Notes: generated by a model not told the origin, from the sequence alone. Positions 54,302 to 64,000 are shown, numbered from the stretch's first letter. The stretch: 64,000 bases of DNA from Synechococcus sp. PCC 6312 (GCF_000316685.1 NC_019680.1:869501-933500), one strand, 5' to 3'. Made by a program: numbers and translations.

Positions 54302-56305
54302 TTAAACCTCTGGGTTAACAACAATTGCCGGGGATGGGGCCTGGACTTTCAAATAGGTGTAGCTGCGTAAACTCTGGTCGTAATGTTCTAATAAATGCTG
54401 GGCTTCGGCTAAGGTAATTTGCTGGTCGGCCAGGGCTTGCTCGGTTTGGCGGCGAATTTGCTCCAAAAGGTCTTCCCCATCATATTGGACATAGCCAAGG
54501 ACTTCTTTCATCGTGTCGCCCCGGACGAGATGCTCAATTTCGTAGCCTTTCGGGGTTAACCGGATATGGATCGCATTGGTATCCCCAAAGAGATTGTGTA
54601 AGTTTCCCATGATTTCCTGATAGGCCCCATTTAAGAAAATTCCCAAATAGTAGGGCTGGTTTGGCTGAAACGGATGGAGTTCCAAGACGGATTTGACATC
54701 CCGCAGATCAATAAACTGATCAATCTTGCCATCGGAATCACAGGTGAGATCCGCGAGGATGCCCCGTTGAGTGGGTTCTTCGTCGAGGCGGTGGATCGGC
54801 ATAATTGGAAACAGTTGATCAATGGCCCAGCTATCGGGGACTGATTGAAACACAGAAAGATTGATGTAATAGATGGCAGCCATCATTTTTTCCAGGTCTT
54901 CCAGATCATCTGGCACATAGTCCTGTTGACGGGCAATGGCTAAAATTCGGGTACAACAGGCCCAAAATAAACATTCGGCCCGGCTGCGTTGCTCCAAACT
55001 GAGATAGCCAAAATTAAACAAACTAATGGCTTCGTCTTTAAATTGGAGGGCATCGTTATAGGCTTCTTGGTAGTTATTGACATCAATGGCCTGGTAGGTT
55101 TCATAAAGGTTGCGGATAATTAGATGCTCGGATTCTTGGGCAGGGGTGGGCGGGGCCTGGGGGACATGGCTGGTACCTAAAACATCAAAAATTAACACCG
55201 ATTGATGGGAGGCAATCGCCCGGCCGCTTTCACTAACGAGGGTAGGAACGGGGATATGCCGCTCTTGACAGGCCTCTTTAATTTCGGCCACAACATCATT
55301 GGCATAGTTTTGCATGTTGTAATTTTTCGAGGCATGGAAATTGGTTTTGGAGCCGTCATAATCGACTCCCAGGCCCCCACCGACATCGAGATACTGCATC
55401 CCGGCCCCCAGCTTGACCAATTCCACATAAACTTGTCCGGCTTCTCGGAGGGCATCTTTAACGACACTGATCGCTGAAATTTGGGAGCCAATGTGAAAAT
55501 GCAACAGTTGTAAACAGTCCAACATCCCGGCCTGGCGGAGTTGCTCGACCGCGGTGAGAATTTCTGGAATCGTTAAGCCAAATTTAGCCCGATCACCCGC
55601 CGAAGTTCCCCAGCGTCCAATCCCCTTGCTACTCAGTTTGGCCCGCACCCCCAAAATGGGCGGAATTCCCAAGGCCCGACTGGCGGCAATCACCATCTCC
55701 ACTTCTTCCGGTTGCTCACAGACAATAATCGGGGTATGGCCGAGACGGCGGGACAGAATGGCGGTTTCAATATAGGCCTGGTCTTTATAGCCGTTGCAAA
55801 TTAACAAGGCTCCGGGAGTATTCAAGGTGGCCAGGGCAATCATCAGTTCCGGCTTTGATCCTGCTTCCAGGCCAAATTGATGGGGCTGGCCAAAGCGCAC
55901 GAGGTCTTCAATTAAATGACGTTGCTGATTGACCTTAACCGGAAATACCCCTTTGTAAGTCCCAGAATACCCATACTTGGCCATGGCTCGGGCAAAACAA
56001 GCATTCAACCGTTCAATCCGGTCTTGGAGAATATCAGAAAAGCGCAGGAGCATCGGCAGGCCAATATTCCGTTGCTGGAGCGAGTTGACCAATTCAAATA
56101 GGTCTAAGGCCCCACCCCGATCACCTTTAGGGGACACGGTGACATGACCGGCCGAGTTGATGGTGAAATAAGGTTCCCCCCAGCCCGTAATCCGATAGAG
56201 ATTTTCACTGTCTTCCACTGTCCAGGCCGGGGCCGACTCCAACGATAGCTCTAGTTTGGGGGTGTCAGAGGTCTGCTTGATTTTTTCTGCAATTTTTCCC
56301 GCCAT
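54302..56305 (-). CDS. speA: Biosynthetic arginine decarboxylase
   Basis: A 667-residue PLP-dependent decarboxylase (fold III) that makes agmatine from arginine, the first step of polyamine synthesis. MAGKIAEKIKQTSDTP starts the protein; WTVEDSENLYRITGWGEPYF is the conserved entry. The PLP lysine lies in GVFPVKVNQQRHL, and LHFHIGSQISAI and YLDVGGGLGVDYDG follow. I use ATG 56305; the open frame reaches 56443 without conserved sequence. Confidence 0.95.
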   Translation of the reverse strand: MAGKIAEKIKQTSDTPKLELSLESAPAWTVEDSENLYRITGWGEPYFTINSAGHVTVSPKGDRGGALDLFELVNSLQQRNIGLPMLLRFSDILQDRIERLNACFARAMAKYGYSGTYKGVFPVKVNQQRHLIEDLVRFGQPHQFGLEAGSKPELMIALATLNTPGALLICNGYKDQAYIETAILSRRLGHTPIIVCEQPEEVEMVIAASRALGIPPILGVRAKLSSKGIGRWGTSAGDRAKFGLTIPEILTAVEQLRQAGMLDCLQLLHFHIGSQISAISVVKDALREAGQVYVELVKLGAGMQYLDVGGGLGVDYDGSKTNFHASKNYNMQNYANDVVAEIKEACQERHIPVPTLVSESGRAIASHQSVLIFDVLGTSHVPQAPPTPAQESEHLIIRNLYETYQAIDVNNYQEAYNDALQFKDEAISLFNFGYLSLEQRSRAECLFWACCTRILAIARQQDYVPDDLEDLEKMMAAIYYINLSVFQSVPDSWAIDQLFPIMPIHRLDEEPTQRGILADLTCDSDGKIDQFIDLRDVKSVLELHPFQPNQPYYLGIFLNGAYQEIMGNLHNLFGDTNAIHIRLTPKGYEIEHLVRGDTMKEVLGYVQYDGEDLLEQIRRQTEQALADQQITLAEAQHLLEHYDQSLRSYTYLKVQAPSPAIVVNPEV

Positions 56306-56704
56306 ACAATCATCCCTCTCATCAGCCGGATTTATCTTAATCCGAATTTGCTTAAGCAAGGGACTCGTTCCAATACCACCGCGAAAAACAAAATATGGCA
56401 AGAGCTTATCTTTTAATTTTATTTCCAATAGTAAATTACCCAATCTACATCTCCCTTGCGGGTCACCTCAGGTTCTCTCAGGCCTGGACAAACCTCATCA
56501 CTACTTTTTACTAAAAACATCAAGGAACTATTAACAGGTCTTGACATCTAAGTTAGGATCAGGGGGAAGATGCTTAACTTGAAGTCACTACCTACAAAAG
56601 CCAACGGATCGCAGCAACCTTTAATGTCCATTGCTATCTAAATGATACGGGTAGAGATTTTCATCAAAGCGGACGTGCAGACCTGGATGACAGAGGGATA
56701 GAGC

Positions 56705-58351
56705 GTGTTATATCTGGCAGAAGTGCAGAAAAAAACAGGTTTCATGGGCACTCGCACAGAACTTAAACTTTTAGCGCGCCAGCAAGCAGAGCATAGTTGG
56801 AATCCTGTTCCTGGTGATGATGTTGTCCCTGTGGACGGTGGTAATGAATATGCCCAAGGGGCCCTCGTCTTAGTTGAGGTGAGTGCGAACCGCCAAGTCC
56901 AGCATCTGCAAGAAGCGGGCCGACCCTTGGTGGGAATTCTCCAAAACTTTTCTCGCTTGCGGGAGCGGTTTCGGACTCAGGAAGAAGAAATTGAAGGGTG
57001 GAAACAGTCTTTGGTTTACCAGGCCCAGGAGCTAACCCGGCGGGAAGAAGAACTCTACGATCTCGAGCAGCAGGCCCAAGAATTTGTCCAACAACGGGAA
57101 GAACTGGATCGCCTCAGGGAAGAAATTACCCCCCTCCAGGAACAAATCAGCCGGGAACAGCAGGCCCTCGCCAATGCCCGTCAGGAGTTTCAAGCCGAGC
57201 GGCAACGCTGGGAAGAACTCAAAGCCAGTCAAGGAACCGGCCTATCTTCTGAGCAAATCCAACAGGTCGATCAGGTCGTGCAACAACTCCAGGCCAGTTT
57301 GACCAGTTCCCCCACCCTCAATAGCTGTTTAGAGATCATTCAACAGCAGCAGGATAAACTCACCCAGGCCTGGCAGTGGCTCGAAGAGAGTGCCCCCCCG
57401 GATCAGGCTCAAGGAGAACTTCACCATCGCAGCGAAGCCCTCAAGCAAGAATGGCGACGTTGGCATCAGGCCGAGGCGGAGCAGGTTAAACTCCAACAGC
57501 AAATCCACAGCCAAGGGGACTTCCTGCAACAACAGACTGATTGGCAACAGCGATTGCAAACTCAGGTACAAACCTTGGAGCAACTCAGTCAGGAATTACA
57601 GCAAGCCGCCGAGCAACAGGGGGGGACTGAATTTGCCGAACTCCTGCACATGCCGCTCCATGAACTTGAGGCCCTGGTGGAAGTCATCCGCAAAGAACTC
57701 AAAAACATGACCTCCTTTGTTGATGATCAGGAAGAAGAACTCGCCGTTGTCCGCCAAACCATTGAAGAACTACGCCTGAAAATGAGCCATGTCAGTGAGT
57801 TTGAACGCTTACAGTTGGCCGGGGATTTGGAATCGGAGGAGCAAAGCTATCAGCTCCTGAATCAAACTCTGATTGGCCAACGTCAACGCCTCTACGAAAA
57901 GCAATATAGCTTGAAAAAACACGAAGACATCCTCCATCGCCGCCAAGAGCAACCCAACTTCCATCAAGTCGATTTCCCTGCCCTGTTCCAGCAAGCGAAG
58001 GGGCAACTCCAGCAACTCCAGACCCTATTCGAGGCTGTTCATCAACAATGCCAAAGCAGCCACGCTCAGTTGGGGGAACTCCAAGCCCATTACGCCCAAC
58101 GCCAAGGAGAATTGGAACAATGGCATCATCACCTGCAAGAGCAGGAAAAGAATTTTCACCAGGATCAAACCACGTTTTGGGAACGGCAGGGACAGGCAAC
58201 AGTCTATCGCCAGATAGTGCCCGACATCCAAGCGCAAGTGAATCGGTTGCGAGAAATTCTTCAGCAGGAGCAGGAAAGCCGGAGTAACGGCCACTATAAG
58301 CACCTATTAGGGGAACTGCATCAGGTGGTGAACGCACTCACGGCCGCCTAA
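56705..58351 (+). CDS. hmpF: Pilus motility taxis protein HmpF
   Basis: A 548-residue coiled-coil protein. The short N-terminal domain (MLYLAEVQKKTGFMGTRTEL) and ALVLVEVSANRQVQHLQEAGR are diagnostic of HmpF. Residues about 80-530 are Gln- and Glu-rich coiled coil. HmpF controls type IV pili and phototaxis in cyanobacteria. The start is GTG 56705. The 261 bp to speA are a shared divergent promoter region with no other gene. Confidence 0.9.
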   Translation: MLYLAEVQKKTGFMGTRTELKLLARQQAEHSWNPVPGDDVVPVDGGNEYAQGALVLVEVSANRQVQHLQEAGRPLVGILQNFSRLRERFRTQEEEIEGWKQSLVYQAQELTRREEELYDLEQQAQEFVQQREELDRLREEITPLQEQISREQQALANARQEFQAERQRWEELKASQGTGLSSEQIQQVDQVVQQLQASLTSSPTLNSCLEIIQQQQDKLTQAWQWLEESAPPDQAQGELHHRSEALKQEWRRWHQAEAEQVKLQQQIHSQGDFLQQQTDWQQRLQTQVQTLEQLSQELQQAAEQQGGTEFAELLHMPLHELEALVEVIRKELKNMTSFVDDQEEELAVVRQTIEELRLKMSHVSEFERLQLAGDLESEEQSYQLLNQTLIGQRQRLYEKQYSLKKHEDILHRRQEQPNFHQVDFPALFQQAKGQLQQLQTLFEAVHQQCQSSHAQLGELQAHYAQRQGELEQWHHHLQEQEKNFHQDQTTFWERQGQATVYRQIVPDIQAQVNRLREILQQEQESRSNGHYKHLLGELHQVVNALTAA

Positions 58352-58369
58352 GCCATACCCTGACCATGA

Positions 58370-59101
58370 TTAATAGGGGGGATATAGATCCAACTCGGGT
58401 AAAGCAGTAACTTTGCTGAAAACCTCTGGGGGCGGCCCGGTCAAGGCAACCTGCCCCTGATGGAGAATCACCAACCAATCTGCCCACCGCTGGGCCAAGT
58501 GTAAATCATGGGTCGCCATCAGAATGGTCGTTCCGGCCTCGGCAATCCGGGTCAGTTCCCCTAGGAGGAGGCGGATTTGGCGGCTGTCTAAAAAGGCCGT
58601 GGGTTCGTCCAAGAGCAAAAGTTCCGGTTCTAAAGCCATCACCCCGGCCAAGGCGACCCGTCTTTTTTGTCCCAAACTCAGTTGATGTAAGGGCCGCTCA
58701 CTGAGGGCTTCCAGGCCAAAATCCTGCAAGGCCTGGGACAATCGGGATACAATCTGGGGTTTGGGCAGCTTGAGATTACAAAGACCATAGGAAATATCCT
58801 CTGCCACCGTGCCCGCGACCAATTGGTGTTCAGGGTTCTGAAAGGCTAGCCCTACCCGTTGTCGCCATTGCCGGAGTTCCTGTGAACCATATCCCAAGGG
58901 TTGCCCCCGCCAGAGCAGGATTCCCGTTTGCGGCCGATAAAGACCATTGGCCAGGCATAACAAGGTTGATTTACCGCAGCCATTATGGCCGAGAATGACC
59001 GTCTTTTTATGGGCAGGAATGTCCAAATTTAGGTGCTTGAGGATAACAGCCTCGGTACAGGGATAACGATAGGAGACATCCTGAAATGTCAAAAGTGCCA
59101 T
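58370..59101 (-). CDS. ABC transporter ATPase, CbiO/EcfA type
   Basis: A 243-residue ABC ATPase. Walker A is GHNGCGKSTLL, the signature LSLGQKRRVALA and Walker B LLLLDEPTAFLD are complete. The start at ATG 59101 (MALLTFQDVSYRYPC) gives normal length; upstream frame to 59329 lies within the permease gene. It overlaps the T-component gene by 13 bases. It likely powers uptake of a metal or vitamin; no substrate-binding S component is in the window, so the substrate is open. Confidence 0.9.
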   Translation of the reverse strand: MALLTFQDVSYRYPCTEAVILKHLNLDIPAHKKTVILGHNGCGKSTLLCLANGLYRPQTGILLWRGQPLGYGSQELRQWRQRVGLAFQNPEHQLVAGTVAEDISYGLCNLKLPKPQIVSRLSQALQDFGLEALSERPLHQLSLGQKRRVALAGVMALEPELLLLDEPTAFLDSRQIRLLLGELTRIAEAGTTILMATHDLHLAQRWADWLVILHQGQVALTGPPPEVFSKVTALPELDLYPPY

Positions 59102-59913
59102 CCGTACCCCCGATGATACCGATAGCCAATTTCCAGGCCAATCAAGATTAATCCACCCAAGCTTGCCTCCCAACCATAGCGGGCCGAAAACCGATACTGT
59201 CGCCCCGTCCAAACCTGAAATTCGCCCGTAAACCCCCGCGTGGCTAACCCCAAGGAAAAGGCCTGGTAATGCTGTAAAGAGCGAATGAGAAGTTGTCCCC
59301 CCAAGAGCTTGACACTGTGCCATTGGCAAGACCAGGAACCATAGCCGAGGCGGGCCTGTTGGGCCAGGGTTAGCTCCTCCAATGTCCGAAACATCAAAAA
59401 AATAAACCGATACATTAACAGCATTAAATCAGCCAGCACCACTGGTAAGTGCCAGGCCCGCCATAGCTGCAAAAGGTCGGTGATGGGAGTCGTACAGAGG
59501 ATAAATAAAAATGCGGCAATAGCGGCCAAGGCACGACAAAGAATGATCCAGGCCTGGACGATTCCCTCCTGGCTCAGATAACTATACCAACCGCCCCAAC
59601 GAATTCCCAATAGTTCATCTTGATGTATCTGACCGAGGGCCGTCAGCGGAACAACGTTAACCATCAAGGCCAATAGCCCCAGCAGCAAAAATCCTGAAGC
59701 GGTGATCAATAAGCGGTAATAAACCCGGCCGGGGACTCGACCATAAACCAGGATCCAAATACTGACCCAGGCCAGACTCAACAACTGCACCGGCCAATGG
59801 GAAAGGAGAACTAAGATTAAAATTCCCAGGCCAAACCCTAATTTTTGCTGGGGTGGTAAATAACGTAAACGATTTTGATAGGCCAGGGTATCGAGATGGA
59901 GATGGATTCCCAC
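59089..59913 (-). CDS. Energy-coupling factor transporter T component (CbiQ family)
   Basis: A 274-residue membrane protein with five or six hydrophobic helices, among them LGLGILILVLLSHWPVQLLS and LLITASGFLLLGLLALMVNV. The CbiQ motif region (MFRTLEELTLAQQARLGYG) couples to the ATPase. It forms the EcfT part of an ECF transporter with the overlapping ATPase gene. Substrate unknown. Confidence 0.88.
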   Translation of the reverse strand: MGIHLHLDTLAYQNRLRYLPPQQKLGFGLGILILVLLSHWPVQLLSLAWVSIWILVYGRVPGRVYYRLLITASGFLLLGLLALMVNVVPLTALGQIHQDELLGIRWGGWYSYLSQEGIVQAWIILCRALAAIAAFLFILCTTPITDLLQLWRAWHLPVVLADLMLLMYRFIFLMFRTLEELTLAQQARLGYGSWSCQWHSVKLLGGQLLIRSLQHYQAFSLGLATRGFTGEFQVWTGRQYRFSARYGWEASLGGLILIGLEIGYRYHRGYGWHF

Positions 59914-60077
59914 AGCAATAGTGTTTAAACCAAAAAGTGAAGTTATTGTAGTTTAGACCCCTAGGGGAGAGCCGCAACCCTCAAGCCAAAATTCTGATCG
60001 CCATCCCCAAGCTGCCGGAACCCAGCCGTGACTCACCGGATCATGCTAGATATGGGTAATTGCCTTCAACCGTTGCT

Positions 60078-60635
60078 ATGACCTCAGAACTGCGCCTAGA
60101 ACTGCTCCATCTTCTCCGCACCCAGGCCTATCGGGAGGGAGATTTCACCCTTTCTTCTGGGCAAAAAAGTAGCTACTACATCAACTGCAAACCCGTGACC
60201 CTCTCAGCCAGGGGAGCCTTATTAGTGGGGCGATTGCTGTTGGCAGAACTACCTCCCAGTACCCAGGCCGTGGCGGGGTTAACCCTTGGGGCAGATCCAA
60301 TTGTGACGGCGGTGAGTGTGGTTTCGGCCTATGAATATCCCCCAGCAGCCCAATTACCCGCATTGATTATTCGTAAAGAAACAAAATCCCACGGAACCCG
60401 CGCCTATATTGAAGGGCCGGTTTTGGCCGCGGGGACTGAAATTGCCGTGCTAGAGGATGTTGTCACCACCGGGGGTTCGGCACTGAAAGCAGTAGAGCGA
60501 CTCCGAGAGGCTGGCTATGGGGTGAAGGCGGTTTTGGGAATTGTGGACCGCGACTGTGGGGGAGAAGAGTTATTTGCCTCCTATGGCCTGGCCTTCAAGG
60601 CGTTGTTTACAATCCGGGATTTTCAAACCCGTTAA
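60078..60635 (+). CDS. pyrE: Orotate phosphoribosyltransferase
   Basis: A 185-residue PyrE, forming OMP from orotate and PRPP in pyrimidine synthesis. Motifs: FTLSSGQKSSYYINCKPVTL, RKETKSHGTRAYIEGP and the PRPP-binding VLEDVVTTGGSALKAVE. I take ATG 60078 (MTSELRLELL); a TTG at 60060 is less likely. It is monocistronic, with sufC 182 bp further on. Confidence 0.95.
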   Translation: MTSELRLELLHLLRTQAYREGDFTLSSGQKSSYYINCKPVTLSARGALLVGRLLLAELPPSTQAVAGLTLGADPIVTAVSVVSAYEYPPAAQLPALIIRKETKSHGTRAYIEGPVLAAGTEIAVLEDVVTTGGSALKAVERLREAGYGVKAVLGIVDRDCGGEELFASYGLAFKALFTIRDFQTR

Positions 60636-60817
60636 CGACCCATAACTCCATGAACTATTGACAGAACCTATGGATAGGCTGGGGAATTAACTAACCCGGC
60701 CGGGCGCAGGCTTCCCCCATCTCTTGGGATACACTAAGTGATCTAAGGGAAATGTATTATCGCTGACTTTAATTTGTGGGCCAAGTGATTTCCCAGGCCT
60801 GGTTTGGAGGTTAATCC

Positions 60818-61600
60818 GTGCTTCGTCCCGATAGTCCCGTCATTTTATCTGTGCGTGAGTTAACCGCAGATGTGGAAGATACCCCGATTCTCAAGGGCTT
60901 AAATCTGGAAATCCGAGCTGGGGAAGTCCATGCCATTATGGGGCCGAATGGCTCTGGGAAAAGCACCTTCTCCAAAATTCTTGCCGGGCATCCTGACTAT
61001 AAAGTGACGGGTGGCGAAGTCATTTATCAAGGGCAAAACCTCCTCGAACTGCCCCCGGAAGAACGGGCTAGGGCGGGGGTCTTTTTAGCCTTTCAATATC
61101 CCCTGGAAATTCCCGGAGTCAGTAACCTGGATTTCTTGCGGGTTGCCTATAATGCCAAGCGGAACCATCAGGGCCTGGAAGAATTAGACGTATTTGATTT
61201 TGATGACTTGGTGCGCCAACGCTTAGATGTGGTCAAATTGGATGCCAGTTTCCTCAATCGGGGCGTGAACGAAGGCTTTTCCGGGGGTGAGAAAAAACGC
61301 AATGAAATTCTCCAAATGGCTCTCCTGGAACCCACCTTGGCTATTTTGGATGAAACCGACTCCGGCCTGGATATTGATGCGCTGCGAATTGTCGCCAATG
61401 GCGTGAATCACCTGGCAACGGCAGAGAATGGCATTCTTTTGATTACCCACTATCAACGCTTACTGGACTACATTGTGCCTGACTACGTCCATGTCATGGA
61501 GGCCGGGCGGATTATCCTGACGGGGCCAAAAGAACTGGCCTTAGAACTAGAAGCGCGGGGTTACGATTGGGTGCGAGAAGAAGAGGCGGTGATGTCCTAA
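60818..61600 (+). CDS. sufC: Fe-S cluster assembly ATPase SufC
   Basis: A 260-residue ABC-type ATPase of the SufBCD scaffold complex. Walker A is [12 protein letters not shown], signature [16 protein letters not shown] and Walker [15 protein letters not shown], the last with the D-E-T-D-S-G-L-D typical of SufC. It begins at GTG 60818 with TTTGGAGG upstream. sufD overlaps it by one base. sufB is not upstream here; pyrE is, so the suf genes are split in this genome. Confidence 0.96.
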   Translation: MLRPDSPVILSVRELTADVEDTPILKGLNLEIRAGEVHAIMGPNGSGKSTFSKILAGHPDYKVTGGEVIYQGQNLLELPPEERARAGVFLAFQYPLEIPGVSNLDFLRVAYNAKRNHQGLEELDVFDFDDLVRQRLDVVKLDASFLNRGVNEGFSGGEKKRNEILQMALLEPTLAILDETDSGLDIDALRIVANGVNHLATAENGILLITHYQRLLDYIVPDYVHVMEAGRIILTGPKELALELEARGYDWVREEEAVMS

Positions 61601-62946
61601 TGCTGCACGTTATCGCTAATTCCGACAGTCCGGTGACAACGGCCCATAAAACCGTGACCCAATTAGGGGACTTGTTAAAACTTCGGCAAGAGCTAGATGA
61701 AGTTGTTTTGGGGCAAGCAGGCCTGGCCACCCTCGGGCAATTACGCCAAACTGCGGCGGATGCCTTACACGAGCAATTTATCCCCACAACCCGACAAGAA
61801 GAATGGCGGTTTACGGATTTGAGCTTGATCACCCAGGCCCCGTTTTCCCCCCCGGCCCACCCCCCAGATTTAGCCACATTACCCACCCAGCGGATTGCTG
61901 AGAAACATCTGCGGATGGTGCTAGTGAATGGAGTTTATGCGCCGGACTTGTCGGATGTGGGGAATTCCCATGCTGGAGTGATGGTCGGTAATCTAGCCCA
62001 AGCCCGCCCAGAAACCCTCGCTCTTTTGGGACAACTCCCCGGCCGTGAGGAAGTCTTTACCGCCCTAAATACGGCCTCCTGCCGCGATGTGTTAACCATT
62101 GAAGTCGGTGCAAAAGTCTGTCCAGGATTTGTGATTCATCTAGTATTTTTGACGACTGCCCCCCAGGCCACGCTGATCAGTCCACGGGTTTTAGTGGTTC
62201 TCCAGCCTGGCAGTTCCTTGACCCTTGTGGAAGATTATATTTCTGGGGAAATGGATACCGCCTTAACCAATGCAGTCACAGAAATTTATTTGGGCAACCA
62301 GGCCGAACTGGATCACACTCGCATCCAACGCCAGGCTCCAACCGCTCTCCACATCGGTAAAACAGTGATCTCCCAGGCCCAGCACAGTCAATACAGCGGC
62401 CATGCCATCACCTGGGGCGGCCAACTCTCACGGCACAATTGGGATGTCAACAGCAATGGCCCCGAAACGACAACCATTTTGGAAGGCCTGACAGTCGCCA
62501 CCGCTAACCAACTGGCTGATACCCATTCCTCTTTGATCTTTTCTGCACCCCATTGCAGTAGCCAACAGGTCAATAAGTACATTGTCGGGGGGCGGGCCCG
62601 GGCCGTGTTCAATGGCAAAATTGTTGTTCCTCAAGCTGCCCAGATGACCGATGCTTCACAGTTAAGCCGAAACTTGCTCCTGTCCCCTAAAGCCCGGATT
62701 GATACCAAACCCCAACTGGAGATTGTGGCCGATAATGTCAAATGCTCCCATGGGGCCACTGTGAGTCAATTAGCGGAAGATGATGTGTTTTATCTACAAA
62801 GTCGGGGCTTAGATTTACAACAAGCCAGAGATTTGCTGATCCGAGCCTTTGCGGTGGAATTGCTGGATGGGTTCCAAATTCCCTCCCTGGCCAAAGAGTT
62901 AGCTCAGAATATTTTGAGCCATATTCATCAAGCCAATGGGGATTAA
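61600..62946 (+). CDS. sufD: Fe-S cluster assembly protein SufD
   Basis: A 448-residue SufD. Its start overlaps the sufC stop (TAATG), so translation is coupled. Typical regions: TTRQEEWRFTDLSLI, the beta-helix core repeats, and FNGKIVVPQAAQMTDASQLS and IVADNVKCSHGATVSQLAEDD with the conserved Cys and His. It partners SufB in the scaffold. sufS does not follow; ycf36 is convergent and overlaps by 4 bases. Confidence 0.96.
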   Translation: MLHVIANSDSPVTTAHKTVTQLGDLLKLRQELDEVVLGQAGLATLGQLRQTAADALHEQFIPTTRQEEWRFTDLSLITQAPFSPPAHPPDLATLPTQRIAEKHLRMVLVNGVYAPDLSDVGNSHAGVMVGNLAQARPETLALLGQLPGREEVFTALNTASCRDVLTIEVGAKVCPGFVIHLVFLTTAPQATLISPRVLVVLQPGSSLTLVEDYISGEMDTALTNAVTEIYLGNQAELDHTRIQRQAPTALHIGKTVISQAQHSQYSGHAITWGGQLSRHNWDVNSNGPETTTILEGLTVATANQLADTHSSLIFSAPHCSSQQVNKYIVGGRARAVFNGKIVVPQAAQMTDASQLSRNLLLSPKARIDTKPQLEIVADNVKCSHGATVSQLAEDDVFYLQSRGLDLQQARDLLIRAFAVELLDGFQIPSLAKELAQNILSHIHQANGD

Positions 62947-63440
62947 GGATACAGCCAGATCACCAGGCCAATTTCGGTTAAAGTCACCCCGCCGATGCCC
63001 AGTAACACCTGCCCTAACCGCTTCAGAATCGGACTGACTTGATAGGTGACAATCAGACGATCCTTAGCCAGTTCTTCCGGCGGCTTCTCCCAGGCCTGGC
63101 AGTCATACCAACCTGTTTCTTCATAGATAACCGTTTCCCCCCAGAGCCGCTGACCCACGTAGCCCCAGCCTAAATAGAGCCGTAAGACCACCAAACTCAA
63201 GGCAACATTGGCCCCTGCTGCTGCTGTTAACAGAAAGATCAACGGATAATCTTCCCAGGGGAAACTACTGGCGGCTACGGGCGCGGAAATTAACCAAGGC
63301 AATACCCAAAGCAAGAGCATCCACCGCCAAAATTTCCAATCTCCCGTGGTTGACCAACCAAAGAACCAGGACTCCTGGAGGGCCTGGAATTCGTTGATCG
63401 GGCGTTGATCCGGGGGGACAGGGCAGATAGTGACAGACAC
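62943..63440 (-). CDS. ycf36: Ycf36/CGLD27 (DUF1230) membrane protein
   Basis: A 165-residue protein of the Ycf36/CGLD27 family. MSVTICPVPPDQRPINEFQA precedes two hydrophobic segments (WMLLLWVLPWLISAPVAAS; IFLLTAAAGANVALSLVVL). The conserved LGWGYVGQRLWGETVIYEET and a C-terminal helix follow. The family is restricted to cyanobacteria and plastids; plant and algal members are linked to growth under metal limitation. Convergent with sufD. Confidence 0.85.
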   Translation of the reverse strand: MSVTICPVPPDQRPINEFQALQESWFFGWSTTGDWKFWRWMLLLWVLPWLISAPVAASSFPWEDYPLIFLLTAAAGANVALSLVVLRLYLGWGYVGQRLWGETVIYEETGWYDCQAWEKPPEELAKDRLIVTYQVSPILKRLGQVLLGIGGVTLTEIGLVIWLYP

Positions 63441-63646
63441 AGATGATTTCCTAGAATACTAAAGTTGATGCAGGGGTTACTTTAGTTGTATCGGTTCGGC
63501 TCCAGGCCTGGCAATCTGGTTACAGATCGCCCCTAGCCAAAGGACCACCGAGTTGGAGCAGACTGTCATAAAATATTCCTACAAATTTCAGGGTTGCTTG
63601 CTGCTAATCAACTGGAATCTTGGCTTTATCGAGGGAGTTTACGGAC

Positions 63647-64000
63647 ATGGACAAGTTTATGGCCGCCGCAATTGACCAGGCCCGGCAGGGATTAGCAACA
63701 GGGGGGATTCCCATTGGCTCAGTCCTCGTCCGGCAGGGGGAAATCATTGGCCAGGGGCATAATCAACGGGTGCAGGGGGGCAATCCGATTATTCATGCGG
63801 AAATTGACTGTCTCCAAAATGCGGGGCGGATTGGCCATTATCGAGATACGGTTTTGTACTCCACGCTGATGCCCTGTTATCTCTGTGCGGGGGCCGTTGT
63901 CCAGTTTGGGATTAAAAAAGTCATCGCCGGAGAATCAGCCACCTTTCCGGGAGCCAGAGAGTTTATGGAAGCCCACGGGGTTGAGGTGATTGATTTGGAC
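63647..64000 (+). CDS. Cytosine deaminase-like protein (Fcy1 type), C-terminus outside window
   Basis: The start at ATG 63647 opens MDKFMAAAIDQARQGLATGG and 118 codons lie in the window. The zinc site is present: HAEIDCLQN with catalytic Glu, and MPCYLCAGAVVQFGI with both cysteines. The arrangement is closer to yeast-type cytosine deaminase than to the tRNA deaminase TadA, which has PCxMC. It would hydrolyse cytosine to uracil in pyrimidine salvage. The exact substrate is inferred. Confidence 0.85.
   Translation, partial: MDKFMAAAIDQARQGLATGGIPIGSVLVRQGEIIGQGHNQRVQGGNPIIHAEIDCLQNAGRIGHYRDTVLYSTLMPCYLCAGAVVQFGIKKVIAGESATFPGAREFMEAHGVEVIDLD

Noticed and set aside
1-64000. CRISPR array
   Set aside because: No run of regularly spaced direct repeats with unique spacers was seen on either strand; the 12.9 kb array has irregular spacing and mixed orientation.

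Overview
The window comes from a unicellular cyanobacterium. It carries psaF-psaJ, psbZ, a CpcT/CpeT-type lyase gene, ycf54, ycf36, hmpF, DUF2854 and two RRM protein genes. The heptamer CCAGGCC/GGCCTGG is iterated throughout the chromosomal part, as in Thermosynechococcaceae-like strains such as Synechococcus PCC 6312; this assignment is inference.

The left 36.6 kb is accessory DNA. (1) 1-7.8 kb, minus strand: a type I restriction-modification locus (hsdM, hsdS, hsdR) interleaved with toxin-antitoxin genes (MNT-HepT, a PIN toxin with partner, an orphan antitoxin) and a Uma2 endonuclease-like gene; several of these overlap by 1-17 bases. (2) 8-15.1 kb: a decaying phage/plasmid-like segment with terminase-small-like and RuvC-like genes, a primase/helicase gene split by a -1 frameshift at a slippery G run, an array of ten ATCGTCAC octamers that looks like iterons, and broken small genes. 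(3) 15.15-31.89 kb: a complete type 1 BREX phage-defence operon (brxA, brxB, brxC, pglX, pglZ, brxL) with three extra genes. One is a HEPN-domain gene between brxC and pglX; the others are an AbiEi/AbiEii-like nucleotidyltransferase pair between pglX and pglZ, preceded by its own palindromic operator. Truncated gene fragments lie on both sides. (4) 31.9-36.6 kb: integrase remnant, a RecD2-like helicase and three unknown genes, one of them flanked by copies of an 18-20 bp palindrome. A tRNA-Val gene at 36.8 kb marks the edge and is a plausible integration site.

From 36.9 kb to the right end the DNA is mostly core chromosome: tsaD, psaFJ, a Phd antitoxin with a dead YoeB toxin, an LpxB-like gene, rbp, ribH-psbZ, aroC, a graveyard of toxin-antitoxin scraps, cpcT-like, ycf54, DUF58, a UvrD-like helicase, yajQ, an FAD monooxygenase, a second rbp, speA, hmpF, an ECF/Cbi-type transporter pair, pyrE, sufCD, ycf36 and a cytosine-deaminase-like gene cut by the window end.

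The most notable feature is the BREX island. Its gene junctions (4-base or smaller overlaps, 1-3 base gaps) tie the HEPN and AbiE-like genes to the core BREX genes, and the internal operator could put pglZ and brxL under control of the AbiEi-like protein. Frameshifts are confined to accessory DNA while all core genes are intact, which argues for real decay rather than sequencing error.
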